Source: Lactobacillaceae bacterium AF64-9pH9TA
Lineage (GTDB): Bacteria > Bacillota > Bacilli > Lactobacillales > Lactobacillaceae
Reading direction: 5' to 3'
Assembly: GCA_027681045.1 (NCBI GenBank)
Contig: JAQDCK010000012.1
Coordinates: 1 to 42,856 of the forward strand
Length of the DNA: 42,856 nt
Positions 27,467 to 35,891 of the stretch are shown here, one piece after another. Every line of letters starts with the position of its first letter. Position 1 is the stretch's first letter. The position numbers and the translations under genes were made by a program. The notes below the pieces were generated by a model. That model made no database searches and was not told where the DNA came from. It was given only the letters and a program-made list of their open reading frames with translations.

Positions 27467-29692
27467 TCAAACCATATTCGTGCTGATTACATATGCCCGC
27501 TGGCCCGGCATCTCTGCCACCAGCTGCAGGCGCAGGCGGCCGGCATAGTCTTTGATCTGGAAGCTCTTTTCAATGATTTCACCATCGGTCTGGCTGACCA
27601 ACTGCCTTAAAAAGGCACGAAACTCTTCCTTGATGGCTGCCGCGTAATTTTCCCCCTTGAGACGGAGGGACTCAATCCAGCTTTTAGAAGCCTTGTTGGC
27701 ATAGATAATGTCAAAGTCCCCGCCTTTGTCTAAAAAGACCATGACTGGAACGTTTTCCACCAGCTCTTGATAACCGCTCCCGCTGAAGGGATAGAGGGCA
27801 TTCAAGACATTGACCTGGCCGATCTTCTGGTAAAAGGCATGCTCAGCCAGGCTTTCAAATTCCAGCCCCCGCTCCTTCCGCTTGGCGTTAATCTTGTCTT
27901 TTGGCAAAGGCTGGGAGAAGTAGAAGCCCTGGGCCAAAACGCATCCGATGGAGTGGAGGAAGTCATACTCATCCTTAGTCTCGACCCCTTCAGACAGGGT
28001 TTCAATCCCCAGCCGCTTGGCCATGTCGATCACGTCCATCAAGATGGTCGGTGTCTTTTCATTGGCGTGGCGGAGAAAGGCCATGTCAATCTTGAGCAGG
28101 TCAAAGTCGAAGTTCTGCAGGCTGTTCAAGGATGAGAAGCCGCTGCCGAAGTCATCCAGCCAGACCTGGTAGCCGTCCTCATGGAAGCGGCTGATATGCT
28201 CCTTGATGACGGCTTCAGTATTGCTGAGCAAGGCCGACTCGGTGATTTCAATCCGGATCTGGGAGCTTTTTACCCCATGCCTGGCTAAAATCGTGTTGAC
28301 TCTTTCATGCAGGTCGGGCAGCTCCAGGTCATAGCGGGACAAGTTAACCGAAATTATTGGATAGGTCTCGCCTCTTTGCATCGCTTCTTCCAGGTCCTGG
28401 CAGACCAGGTCCAGGATATGCAGGTCCAGCTTGTGGATCAAATGTCCCCGCTCCAGAACCTCGATGAATTCTCCCGGGTTCAAAAAGCCGTACTTAGGGT
28501 CAATCCAGCGGGCCAGGGCTTCATAAGCGCTGATCTTGGAACTGAAGGTGTCCACGATCGGCTGGTAGTAGACCTTGATCCAGCCCTTGGCCACGGCTTC
28601 GTCGATGTGGCTGAGCAGGTAGTTGGCCAAAGTCAGGTCTGCCTCCATCTTCTCCTCATAGCGGCAATAGTAGTTCCGGTAGTTGCCCACGGCATTGTTG
28701 GCCGCGATTCTGGCCCGGTCCATGGCAAAGGAGACCTGCTGGTCGCTGGCAGACAAGGGGTAGATCCCGGCTCTGATCGAAGCCCCGAAGACCTTATCCC
28801 CGATAATGGCATCGTGAACGTTCCGAATGGCCTGGTCCACCTTGCTATCAGGAATCAAAGCATAAAAGTGGTCAGCAACCGGCCGGACCAGCCAGGGGCT
28901 GTTTACCTCTTGGGCAATCACCTGAGCCAGGCGCTTTAACAGCTCATCACCGGCCTTTAAGCCGTGTTCTTTATTAAAAAACTTAAAATTGCTGATATCG
29001 AAGTGGACCAGGTCCAGCTTCAAGCCAGGATTAGCCTGGATTTCCGCCAATTCATAAGCAACATGGTGACGGAAGGCGGTCACGCTGCACAAATTGGTCA
29101 CGCTGTCAACCGAAGCTCCCTTTTCCACGTAAAAGGACTTTTGCAAAAGCCCTGACATGTGGCTGGAAGCAATCTGCATAACCGGGAGGGCCAGACTCAT
29201 GTCTTTTGGTTCATCCACCCCGACAAAGCCGACCAGGTCGGTTTCAAAGTAAAACGGGCACAAGACCAGACTGCTGAGCTCCTGGCGGGAAAATACCTCA
29301 TATAACGTAGGATCAGTCTCTTTGAAAGCTGCCATATCGCTGATATAGTAACCAGAATTTTCCCTAAAGGCCCGGGCAAAAGGCGAGTCAAGATCATTCC
29401 GCGGCATGTCCTGCAGAGTCGCCCGCTCAGAAGCAACTCCCGGCGCGCACCATTCATAGGTATTGTCATAGAGCTGCTTTTCATTCAACTGGAAAATATA
29501 GGCCCGGGCAGCCCCCAGCTCTTCACCAATTTCACTAAGGAAAATCATAATCTCGTCACTAGGGTCTCCAACCTGCATGGCCCGGTCCATGCACTGGTTC
29601 ATCAATTCTACATAGCCCAGCATTTTCTGAGCTTCCAGGGGAGAAAGACCGCTGAAATCAAAATTTCTTTTAAAAGCGCCACATTTTTCCAA
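27467..29692 (-). CDS. c-di-GMP phosphodiesterase: GAF, degenerate GGDEF, EAL
   Basis: A 741-aa cytoplasmic signalling protein. Residues about 40-185 look like a GAF sensor. Residues about 195-345 are a GGDEF fold in which the motif is replaced by VADHF (272-276), so cyclase activity is not expected. Residues about 355-600 form an EAL domain with the key elements intact: YQPIV, E391 of EAL, N450, E482 in EITES, DDFGSG (513-518), K534 in LKID, SEGVET (567-572) and the AQGFYFSQP region. The C-terminal 120 residues resemble a PAS-like domain. The start is TTG with GGTGAGGT upstream. It should hydrolyse c-di-GMP to pGpG. No active cyclase is in the window. Confidence 0.9.
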   Translation of the reverse strand: MEKCGAFKRNFDFSGLSPLEAQKMLGYVELMNQCMDRAMQVGDPSDEIMIFLSEIGEELGAARAYIFQLNEKQLYDNTYEWCAPGVASERATLQDMPRNDLDSPFARAFRENSGYYISDMAAFKETDPTLYEVFSRQELSSLVLCPFYFETDLVGFVGVDEPKDMSLALPVMQIASSHMSGLLQKSFYVEKGASVDSVTNLCSVTAFRHHVAYELAEIQANPGLKLDLVHFDISNFKFFNKEHGLKAGDELLKRLAQVIAQEVNSPWLVRPVADHFYALIPDSKVDQAIRNVHDAIIGDKVFGASIRAGIYPLSASDQQVSFAMDRARIAANNAVGNYRNYYCRYEEKMEADLTLANYLLSHIDEAVAKGWIKVYYQPIVDTFSSKISAYEALARWIDPKYGFLNPGEFIEVLERGHLIHKLDLHILDLVCQDLEEAMQRGETYPIISVNLSRYDLELPDLHERVNTILARHGVKSSQIRIEITESALLSNTEAVIKEHISRFHEDGYQVWLDDFGSGFSSLNSLQNFDFDLLKIDMAFLRHANEKTPTILMDVIDMAKRLGIETLSEGVETKDEYDFLHSIGCVLAQGFYFSQPLPKDKINAKRKERGLEFESLAEHAFYQKIGQVNVLNALYPFSGSGYQELVENVPVMVFLDKGGDFDIIYANKASKSWIESLRLKGENYAAAIKEEFRAFLRQLVSQTDGEIIEKSFQIKDYAGRLRLQLVAEMPGQRAYVISTNMV

Positions 29693-29742
29693 GCTTTACC
29701 TCACCAAGCAAAATACAAAATTCCTAACCAAAATACCGTTAA

Positions 29743-29776
29743 CATAAGAAAACACCCGCGGCTGAGCCGGGAGTGT
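29743..29776 (-). terminator. probable terminator after the NUDIX gene
   Basis: A GC-rich imperfect hairpin, ACAC/GTGT outside and CGGC/GCCG inside (29752-29776), followed on the minus strand by TTTTCTT. The spurious 65-aa frame at 29701-29898 spans it. Confidence 0.6.
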
Positions 29777-29917
29777 CTACCTTTTAAAGCTAAAAATACT
29801 ATAAAGCATTCGATTAATAGAATCAAGTTATTAGCACTAAATAATAAAACGCTTATCACTTTTATTAGGTAGGCCTTAATAAAACAAGGATATATCACTA
29901 AGGCAATAAGCTTTAAG

Positions 29918-30424
29918 TTATCTATCCAGCTTGCATTTATTGAGGTATTCCAACAAAAAAGTCCGGGCTAAGGAATTTGGCCGGATCTGCTGGTGGGCTT
30001 CAGCAATACTTAGCCAATTCCAGGCGTCGATTTCCTCATTTGGACTAACCTTTTCAGCCTGGTCAACGGTCACCGTGTAGTTGAGCATCAAGGTATTTGA
30101 GGGGGCAAAATACTGGCTGCGGTTGAAGTGGAGGCTTTTGGCCGTTAGATGAAGTTCCTCCATTAGTTCTCTGCGGCAGGTATCTTCAGCGTTCTCCCCC
30201 TTGTTAACGTAGCCAGCTACCAGGATATAGGAGTCCTTCCCGTACTGCTTGATCAAGAGGACCTGATCGCCTCCTTCATTCATGACGATCATGCTGACGG
30301 CGACGGAAAAAACTGGAAAGCGGAAGTCGCCGCATTGCTTGCAATAAGGGATCAAGCCGTCCAGAGGCAATTCCTTTTTAGTCAATTTTTGCCCGCATTG
30401 GGGACAGTAGTTCAGTTCAAACAT
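29918..30424 (-). CDS. NUDIX hydrolase with N-terminal zinc ribbon
   Basis: A 168-aa protein. Two cysteine pairs near the N-terminus (CPQCG and CKQCG) form a zinc ribbon like that of NADH pyrophosphatase NudC. The NUDIX box runs from GYVNKGE through CRRELMEELHL, with a histidine where the final glycine usually sits. It probably hydrolyses a nucleoside diphosphate derivative. The ATG at 30424 gives the usual start directly before the ribbon. A longer frame starting TTG at 30466 would abut the upstream gene stop. The start is uncertain, and co-transcription with the AlkD-like gene is likely. Confidence 0.82.
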   Translation of the reverse strand: MFELNYCPQCGQKLTKKELPLDGLIPYCKQCGDFRFPVFSVAVSMIVMNEGGDQVLLIKQYGKDSYILVAGYVNKGENAEDTCRRELMEELHLTAKSLHFNRSQYFAPSNTLMLNYTVTVDQAEKVSPNEEIDAWNWLSIAEAHQQIRPNSLARTFLLEYLNKCKLDR

Positions 30425-30466
30425 TTTTGTCACTCTTATCTGCTTACTTATCATTACCTGCAGCAA

Positions 30467-31138
30467 CTAGATATACTTACTGCCCTCCCGCCTGCTCAAA
30501 GCACTAAGCTGGCGGGAAGCCATATAGCTTCTGACCCAGGCCGGATTGGTCTTGGAGTAGTCCCTTAGGGCCCAGCCAATGGCCTTGTTGATGAAAAATT
30601 CCTGGCTGCCCAGATTAAGGTCGATGATCTTGCCTAACAGGTCCGTGTCAGTTGCTGCTTTTAAGCCCAGCTGGAATTCAATCGCCGTCCGCCTAACCCA
30701 GAAGTCGGGATCTTGCGCCCAGGTCAGCATGAGGGCTGCCGTCTTTTCCTTGTTTTCCTCATCTTTGATAAAAATCTGCCCTACGATTTTGACCAGACTG
30801 TCGACGCTGTCCCACCAGGACTTGGTCTCCGCCAGCTGCTTGATTTTTCCTAAATCCTTAAAAGTCAGCTGCTTTTGAACCTTCTTCAAGTAGTCCAAGG
30901 CAAAGTACTGCATTTCCCGGTAGTCGTCTTCAAAGCAGAGGTCAACCAGGTCCCAGGCGATTTCTTCCTTAGACACGCCCGTTAAAAAAGGCTTGGATAA
31001 TTCCCGCCGCGTTGGCGTTTTGAGCCCGTAAAAAGGAAACAGATTCCGCATGTACTTGCCCATGGCCTGGGCATTTTCTTCATTGGCGGCAGCGGCATAA
31101 GCCTTTTTAACCGCCTGGTACTTTTCAAAAGGAGTCAT
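30467..31138 (-). CDS. AlkD-like DNA alkylation repair protein
   Basis: A 223-aa helical-repeat protein of the AlkD/AlkC DNA glycosylase superfamily. Characteristic stretches are YGLKTPTRREL, EMQYFALDYL, the catalytic-region SWWDSVDSLVK, DPDFWVRRTAIEFQL and FFINKAIGWALRDYSK. These enzymes remove alkylated purines such as N7-methylguanine. Its stop is directly adjacent to the NUDIX reading frame, suggesting a small nucleotide-damage operon. The ribosome site is weak (GGTGA). Confidence 0.88.
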   Translation of the reverse strand: MTPFEKYQAVKKAYAAAANEENAQAMGKYMRNLFPFYGLKTPTRRELSKPFLTGVSKEEIAWDLVDLCFEDDYREMQYFALDYLKKVQKQLTFKDLGKIKQLAETKSWWDSVDSLVKIVGQIFIKDEENKEKTAALMLTWAQDPDFWVRRTAIEFQLGLKAATDTDLLGKIIDLNLGSQEFFINKAIGWALRDYSKTNPAWVRSYMASRQLSALSRREGSKYI

Positions 31139-31189
31139 TATTCACCATGTTCTCATCTTTCTGTCAGTCTGTATGGTAAAATATAAGCA

Positions 31190-31227
31190 ATTGTGTGCTT
31201 TGGCACAATAGTTTTCATATTTATATT
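31190..31227 (+). promoter_or_regulatory. brnQ promoter with dyad at -35
   Basis: -35 TTGGCA (31200-31205), 16-nt spacer, -10 TATATT (31222-31227). An inverted repeat ATTGTG (31190-31195)/CACAAT (31204-31209) overlaps the -35 and is a candidate operator. Confidence 0.55.
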
Positions 31228-31283
31228 TCCTAGTTGTTACTTTCTATTTATTGTTATTTTAACTTGATTTATGGAGGATTAAC

Positions 31284-32624
31284 ATGAAAGAAAAATTGAC
31301 GCATGCTGAATCGCTGACGATTTCCAGCATGCTCTTCGGCCTCTTCTTCGGGGCCGGGAACCTGATTTTTCCTGCCTATCTGGGGGAAGCCAGCGGAGCC
31401 AAGCTCTGGATCTCCCTCTTGGGCTTCCTGATCACCGGGGTGGGCCTGCCCCTTTTGGCCATCGCCTCATTAGGGATGACCAGGTCAGAAGGGCTATTAG
31501 ACCTCAGTCGCCGAGTCAGCCACAAGTACAGCTATTTCTTTACTTGCCTTCTGTACTTGACTATCGGGCCCTTCTTCGCCATTCCCCGCTGTTTCACGGT
31601 TCCTTTTGAAACCGGGATCTCAGCTCTTTTGCCCAGCGGGATGGCAAAAAGCACCAGCCTCTTTATTTTCTCACTGATCTTCTTCGCGATCATGCTTTTC
31701 TTCTCTTTAAGACCAGGGCGGATCATGGACTGGATCGGCAAGATTCTGACTCCGGCCTTCTTGCTCTTTTTCTTCTTTATCATGATCACGGCCCTGCTGC
31801 ATCCCTTGGGCAACTATCATGCAGTTAAGCCGGTCGGCGAATATGCCAGCGCCCCACTAATCAGCGGGGTCTTAGCCGGCTACAACACCATGGATGCTTT
31901 GGCAGGCCTGGCTTTTGGCATTATCGTCATTTCCAGCATCCGGACCTTTGGGGTGACCAAGCCGGAAAAAGTTGCTTCCGCGACTTTGAAGACCGGGGTC
32001 CTTACCTGCCTTTTGATGGCGGTGATCTACGCCATTACTGCCCTGGTCGGGGCCCAGAGCCGGACTGCCTTGGGCTTAGCCGCTAACGGCGGGGAAGCCC
32101 TGTCTGAGATTGCCCGCCACTACTTCCCAGGTCTGGGGGCGGTAATTTTTGCCTTGATGATCTTCGTGGCCTGCCTTAAGACGGCCATCGGGCTCATCAC
32201 GGCCTGCAGCGAGACCTTTGTGGAAATGTTCCCGAAGACCCTGTCTTACAACAAGTGGGCCATCATCTTCAGCCTCCTGGCCTTCGGGATTGCCAACGTG
32301 GGCCTGACCACCATCATTTCCTTCTCCCGGCCAGTCTTGATGCTGCTCTACCCGCTGGCCATTTCCTTGATCCTGCTGGCACTGACCAGCAAGCTCTTTG
32401 ACTTTAAGCAGGTCGACTACCGGATTATGACGGTGGTCACCTTCCTTTGCGCTCTGGGCGACTTCTTCAGGACTTTGCCAGCAGGGATGCAGGTCAAGGC
32501 AATTACCAGCCTTTACGGCCGCGTCCTGCCCCTTTACCAGGATGGCCTGGGCTGGCTGGTTCCAGTCGCTGTCACCTTTGTCATTTTAGCCATCAAGGCT
32601 TCAATCAGCAAAAAACGCACCTAA
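31284..32624 (+). CDS. brnQ: branched-chain amino acid transporter
   Basis: A 446-aa LIVCS-family carrier with about 12 membrane helices that imports leucine, isoleucine and valine with a cation. Family stretches are visible at the N-terminus (LFGLFFGAGNLIFPAYLG), at GPFFAIPRCFTVPFETG, and in GYNTMDALAGLAFGIIV. GGAGG lies 6 nt before the ATG. The gene is monocistronic and ends at a strong terminator shared with the convergent FLP operon. Confidence 0.94.
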   Translation: MKEKLTHAESLTISSMLFGLFFGAGNLIFPAYLGEASGAKLWISLLGFLITGVGLPLLAIASLGMTRSEGLLDLSRRVSHKYSYFFTCLLYLTIGPFFAIPRCFTVPFETGISALLPSGMAKSTSLFIFSLIFFAIMLFFSLRPGRIMDWIGKILTPAFLLFFFFIMITALLHPLGNYHAVKPVGEYASAPLISGVLAGYNTMDALAGLAFGIIVISSIRTFGVTKPEKVASATLKTGVLTCLLMAVIYAITALVGAQSRTALGLAANGGEALSEIARHYFPGLGAVIFALMIFVACLKTAIGLITACSETFVEMFPKTLSYNKWAIIFSLLAFGIANVGLTTIISFSRPVLMLLYPLAISLILLALTSKLFDFKQVDYRIMTVVTFLCALGDFFRTLPAGMQVKAITSLYGRVLPLYQDGLGWLVPVAVTFVILAIKASISKKRT

Positions 32625-32627
32625 TGC

Positions 32628-32668
32628 AAAAACAGAGTTTCCTAAGCTATAGAGGAAACTCTGTTTTT
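32628..32668. terminator. bidirectional terminator between brnQ and flp operon
   Basis: A long perfect stem AAAAACAGAGTTTCCT/AGGAAACTCTGTTTTT. A- and T-tracts on both sides make it usable in both directions. Confidence 0.92.
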
Positions 32669-32678
32669 CGCTTGCCTA

Positions 32679-33329
32679 TTACAAGTCCAGCAAGCCGTCT
32701 TCATCAAGGATTTTCACCTGCTTGCCTGTCCTTTTCAGATAGCCCATTTTTTCGAGGAGTTTGAATTTGCGGGAGAGGGTTTCGGGAGTAGTTCCCAGAT
32801 AGAGGGCGATATCTTTCATCTTCATGGACAGCTGAACTTGGTCGCTTCCAGCTACCTTGGCCAAGTCGAGCAGGTAGCTGGCCAGCCTTTCTTCGACCCG
32901 CTCCATGGCCAGGAACTGGGTCTGTCTTTCCGTGGCCAGCAGCTTCTGGGTGCTGAGTTCCAGCAGTTTGAGGGAGAGCTGGGGATTTTCCAGCAGGACC
33001 CGGTTGAAGTCGGCCTTGCTCAAGCTGCAGATTTCCGTATTCTCCATGGCCTGGCCGAAGAAGCTGTCGTTTTCCAGGCCAAAAAGCTGCTTTTCCCCTT
33101 CATAGTCACCCGGCTGGGCAACCCGGAGCAGCTGCTCGCGGCCGCTAGCGGACAACTGGTAAACCTTCATGTTTCCCCGGGCCACGATCTGCAGCTTTTC
33201 ATCCCCTGGCTGAAAAATCGTCTCACCTTTTTGATAGCTCCGGTGGCTGGCCAGGGAATTGATCTTAAGCTGGTCTTTTTCTGGCAGGTCCGCGAATAAG
33301 GGAACCAGGCTGACACATATATGCTGCAT
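32679..33329 (-). CDS. FLP-type Crp/Fnr transcriptional regulator
   Basis: A 216-aa protein with a cyclic-nucleotide-like beta barrel (about 20-120), a dimer helix (about 122-150) and a C-terminal winged HTH. The recognition helix TPETLSRKFKLLE contains Glu183, Ser186 and Arg187, the E-x-x-S-R set that FNR uses to read TTGAT. It has only two cysteines, Cys5 and Cys101, so it cannot hold an FNR-type four-cysteine cluster. This matches the two-cysteine disulfide switch I recall for Lactobacillus casei FLP. It is last in the ATPase-chaperone-Ric operon, and two matching sites lie in that operon, implying autoregulation. Confidence 0.88.
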   Translation of the reverse strand: MQHICVSLVPLFADLPEKDQLKINSLASHRSYQKGETIFQPGDEKLQIVARGNMKVYQLSASGREQLLRVAQPGDYEGEKQLFGLENDSFFGQAMENTEICSLSKADFNRVLLENPQLSLKLLELSTQKLLATERQTQFLAMERVEERLASYLLDLAKVAGSDQVQLSMKMKDIALYLGTTPETLSRKFKLLEKMGYLKRTGKQVKILDEDGLLDL

Positions 33330-33353
33330 TTTGCTCTCCTCTGCTGGTAAAAA

Positions 33354-33632
33354 TTAGCCCTGGACCAAGTGGTCAAATTCTTCCAGGGTCTGGTAAGTCT
33401 TAGTCATCGCCCCGCAGGCGTCGGCCGGGATAGCGTAATCCGCGGTCAAGGACCGCAGCTTGCTGAAGTCGGCAGTCAAGTCTTCCTGGCCAGCTTTCAC
33501 CTTCTTTTGGATGTCTTCATAAACCTTGCGGACTTCAAAGACTTCCGGGTGGTGGGCGCCATGGGCCTTGGTAATTGCTTGCGTATATAAGTCTAACATT
33601 TCATCGTTCTTGCTAAAAAATTCCTTGATCAT
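33354..33632 (-). CDS. minimal Ric/YtfE-like (hemerythrin-related) protein
   Basis: A 92-aa soluble helical protein. The stretch AHGAHHPEVFEVRKVYEDI and the later LRSLTADYAIPADACGAM resemble consecutive segments of Ric/YtfE/ScdA di-iron proteins for iron-sulfur cluster repair (HGxxHPE and LRxLTxDYxxPxDAC). The flanking helices that supply the other histidine and carboxylate ligands are missing, so a normal di-iron site cannot form from one chain. Candidate ligands are His24, His27, His28 and Cys73. Good RBS (AAAAGGAG). It lies between the metal chaperone and the FLP regulator. The family assignment is by pattern only. Confidence 0.6.
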   Translation of the reverse strand: MIKEFFSKNDEMLDLYTQAITKAHGAHHPEVFEVRKVYEDIQKKVKAGQEDLTADFSKLRSLTADYAIPADACGAMTKTYQTLEEFDHLVQG

Positions 33633-33680
33633 TATTTTCTCCTTTTTTTCTTCTTTATCAGTGTTTTTTGGCTTTTTCTC

Positions 33681-33908
33681 TTATTTAGCGCTGGCCTTCA
33701 AGACGTCATAGCCGATATTCTTCACGGCTTGAGTGATCGTGTCCAGGCTGGTTTTGTCCGGGTCGAAGTTGGCCTTGGCCTTGCTTGCATTAAAGAGGAC
33801 CTTGACGCTGGTCTTTTCAACCCCGTCGACATTGGCAATGGCCCCCGCGATCTTCTGCATGCAGGTCGGGCAGGCTAAAGTTTCGAGTTGTAAAATTGCT
33901 TTTTGCAT
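33681..33908 (-). CDS. CopZ-like heavy-metal chaperone (HMA domain)
   Basis: A 75-aa ferredoxin-like HMA protein with the metal site CPTC (about 13-16) after LQLETLA, and the KNIGYDV end typical of the fold. The usual M-x-C-x-x-C is LACPTC here. It should pass a soft metal to the P1B ATPase encoded just upstream, which lacks its own N-terminal HMA domain. RBS GAAAGGA. It is reachable from the operon promoter and from the internal FNR-type promoter at 33955-33996. Confidence 0.87.
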   Translation of the reverse strand: MQKAILQLETLACPTCMQKIAGAIANVDGVEKTSVKVLFNASKAKANFDPDKTSLDTITQAVKNIGYDVLKASAK

Positions 33909-33930
33909 GATTTCTTGTCCTTTCTTTTTC

Positions 33931-35859
33931 CTATTGGATACTTTCGATGCCCTTAGTATACGGGCCTGCTGCTTGAGAAAAATTGTTTTCTATCAACTTT
34001 CGCGATTTTTGCAATTTTGACCGGTAGGCCAGAAGGCGCATGGCGTTTAAGATTACGACCAGGATGCTGCCTTCGTGGACAAACATCCCGATGGCCATGT
34101 TCATCCATGAGCTGGCTAACACGCTGGCCAGCAGGACTGCTACGACAGCCAGGGCGATGGTGATGTTCTCAATCATATTCCGCCGGGTGGCCTTAGCCAG
34201 GGCCAGAGCCCGCGGAATCCGGTCAAAGCTGCCATTCATGAGGACCACGTTTGAAGTCTCAATTGCCACGTCAGTCCCGCTGCCCATGGCAATCCCGATG
34301 TCTGCCCGGGCCAGTGACGGACTGTCGTTTATCCCGTCGCCGACAAAGGCCACGATTTCACCGGCCGCCTGCCGCTTTTTGACAAATTCGGCCTTGTCTT
34401 CTGGCAAAAGCTGGCCATATGCCTCAGTGAGGCCCAGTTCTTCCGCTACCAGGTCAACCGTCTTCTGGTTGTCACCGGACAAGAGGAGCAGGTTCTTGAC
34501 GCCCAGCTTCTTTAAAGCGGCCAGGTCTTCCTTGACCCCGGCCCGGATCTCGTCCTTTAAGCCTAAAGCAAGTTCCAGCTGCCCGTTAACAGCTAGCAGA
34601 ACCAGGGAATTGCCAGCCGCCGCCAGCTCTTCCATGTCCTTTTCCATTTCTTTTGTGACTGGGACATGGTACTGGTCAAGCAGATAGCGGTTGCCGACCA
34701 AGACCTGCTGGCCAGCTACTTGAGCAACGATCCCGCCGCCCTGGAGGACCTGGGAAGCTTCAACTTCTTTAGCTTCCAGGTCTTCATAGTAGCCAGTGAT
34801 AGCTTTCGCTAAAGGGTGGGCAGATTCTTTTTCCACGCTGACCAAAAGCTGTTCAGCCAGCTGGCCCTGGCCGTACTTTTTCACCTGGCTGACCCGGGGG
34901 TCGCCGTAAGTCAAGGTCCCGGTCTTGTCGAACATGATCGTGTCGACCTTGCTGAACTTGGTGATGACTTCACTGCCTTTAAAAAGGATCCCCTGCTTGG
35001 CCCCATTGCCGATTCCGGCCACGTTGGAAACCGGAACCCCGATAACCAAGGCACCTGGACAGCCGAGAACCAGGATAGTTACAGCCAGTTCCAGGTCTTG
35101 GCTGATGAGGCCAACAATGATGGCCAAGAGCAGGACGACTGGGGTGTAGTACTTGGAGAAGCGGTCAATTAGACGCTCAGCCTGGGACTTGGAGTCCTGG
35201 GCTTCTTCGACCAGTTCGATGATCTTGCCAAAAGTCGTTTCATCCCCGACTTTTTCCGCCTTGATCCGGATGGTCCCGTTTTCCAAAATAGTACCGGCAT
35301 AGACCGGGTCACCGGACTTTTTGCCTAAAGGCATGGACTCACCGGTGATGCTGGCTTCGTTGGCCGTCCCGGAACCGAAGACGACTTCCCCGTCAACCGG
35401 GATCTTGCCGCCGGTCTTGACCAAAAGGATGTCCCCTTCGTCCAGGTCGTCTAAGTCAACTTCTTCAAAGTCGCCGTCTTCAGTTTGCCGGAGGGCGGTT
35501 TCTGGTACCATCTCCACCAGTTCCTTGATGGCTGACCGGGTCTTGGCCAGGGTCTTTCGTTCAAGGTAGGCACCAAACAAGAAGAGGAAGGCCACGATGG
35601 CGGATTCTTCGAATTCCTGGATGACGAAGGCTCCTAAGATGGCCAGGGTCACCAGCAAGTCGATACTGATGACTTTGACTTTCAAGGCCTGCCAAGCCTC
35701 TATGCCGATCGGAAAGCCGCCGATAAGGGAGGCGGCCAGGAGCAGGCCGGACGCCCCTGTTTCACTTTTAAATAACCATTTAGTGGCAAAGGCCAGGACG
35801 ATTAAGATGCCCGTAGTGGCCGTCAGCCGATTGCGATTTTTTATTAACCATTTTTGCAT
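33931..35859 (-). CDS. P1B-type heavy-metal ATPase with CPG motif
   Basis: A 642-aa metal-exporting P-type ATPase without an N-terminal metal-binding domain. It has TGES (172-175), phosphorylation Asp311 in DKTGTLT, and the hinge GDGINDSPSL. The transport motif in the sixth helix is CPG (267-269) rather than CPC or SPC. The last helix has HEGSILVVILNAMRLL, close to the HEGGT-N-R pattern of P1B-4 pumps. Metal specificity is therefore unclear (Fe, Zn, Co or Cu possible). It is the first gene of the FLP operon, behind a perfect FNR-type box. Good RBS CAAGGAGG. Confidence 0.9.
   Translation of the reverse strand: MQKWLIKNRNRLTATTGILIVLAFATKWLFKSETGASGLLLAASLIGGFPIGIEAWQALKVKVISIDLLVTLAILGAFVIQEFEESAIVAFLFLFGAYLERKTLAKTRSAIKELVEMVPETALRQTEDGDFEEVDLDDLDEGDILLVKTGGKIPVDGEVVFGSGTANEASITGESMPLGKKSGDPVYAGTILENGTIRIKAEKVGDETTFGKIIELVEEAQDSKSQAERLIDRFSKYYTPVVLLLAIIVGLISQDLELAVTILVLGCPGALVIGVPVSNVAGIGNGAKQGILFKGSEVITKFSKVDTIMFDKTGTLTYGDPRVSQVKKYGQGQLAEQLLVSVEKESAHPLAKAITGYYEDLEAKEVEASQVLQGGGIVAQVAGQQVLVGNRYLLDQYHVPVTKEMEKDMEELAAAGNSLVLLAVNGQLELALGLKDEIRAGVKEDLAALKKLGVKNLLLLSGDNQKTVDLVAEELGLTEAYGQLLPEDKAEFVKKRQAAGEIVAFVGDGINDSPSLARADIGIAMGSGTDVAIETSNVVLMNGSFDRIPRALALAKATRRNMIENITIALAVVAVLLASVLASSWMNMAIGMFVHEGSILVVILNAMRLLAYRSKLQKSRKLIENNFSQAAGPYTKGIESIQ
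33955..33996 (-). promoter_or_regulatory. internal FNR/FLP-type promoter
   Basis: Inside the 3' end of the ATPase gene, TTGATAGAAAACAA (33996-33983) is followed after exactly 22 nt by -10 TATACT (33960-33955). Box centre to start is about 41.5, the class II position. It would drive the chaperone, Ric-like and flp genes separately from the ATPase. Confidence 0.65.
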
Positions 35860-35891
35860 TGATCTTTCGACCTCCTTGCTTTGATGCTTTT

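Noticed and set aside
29701..29898. 65-aa hydrophobic reading frame on the minus strand
   Set aside because: GTG start without a ribosome site, and it runs across the probable terminator of the NUDIX gene.
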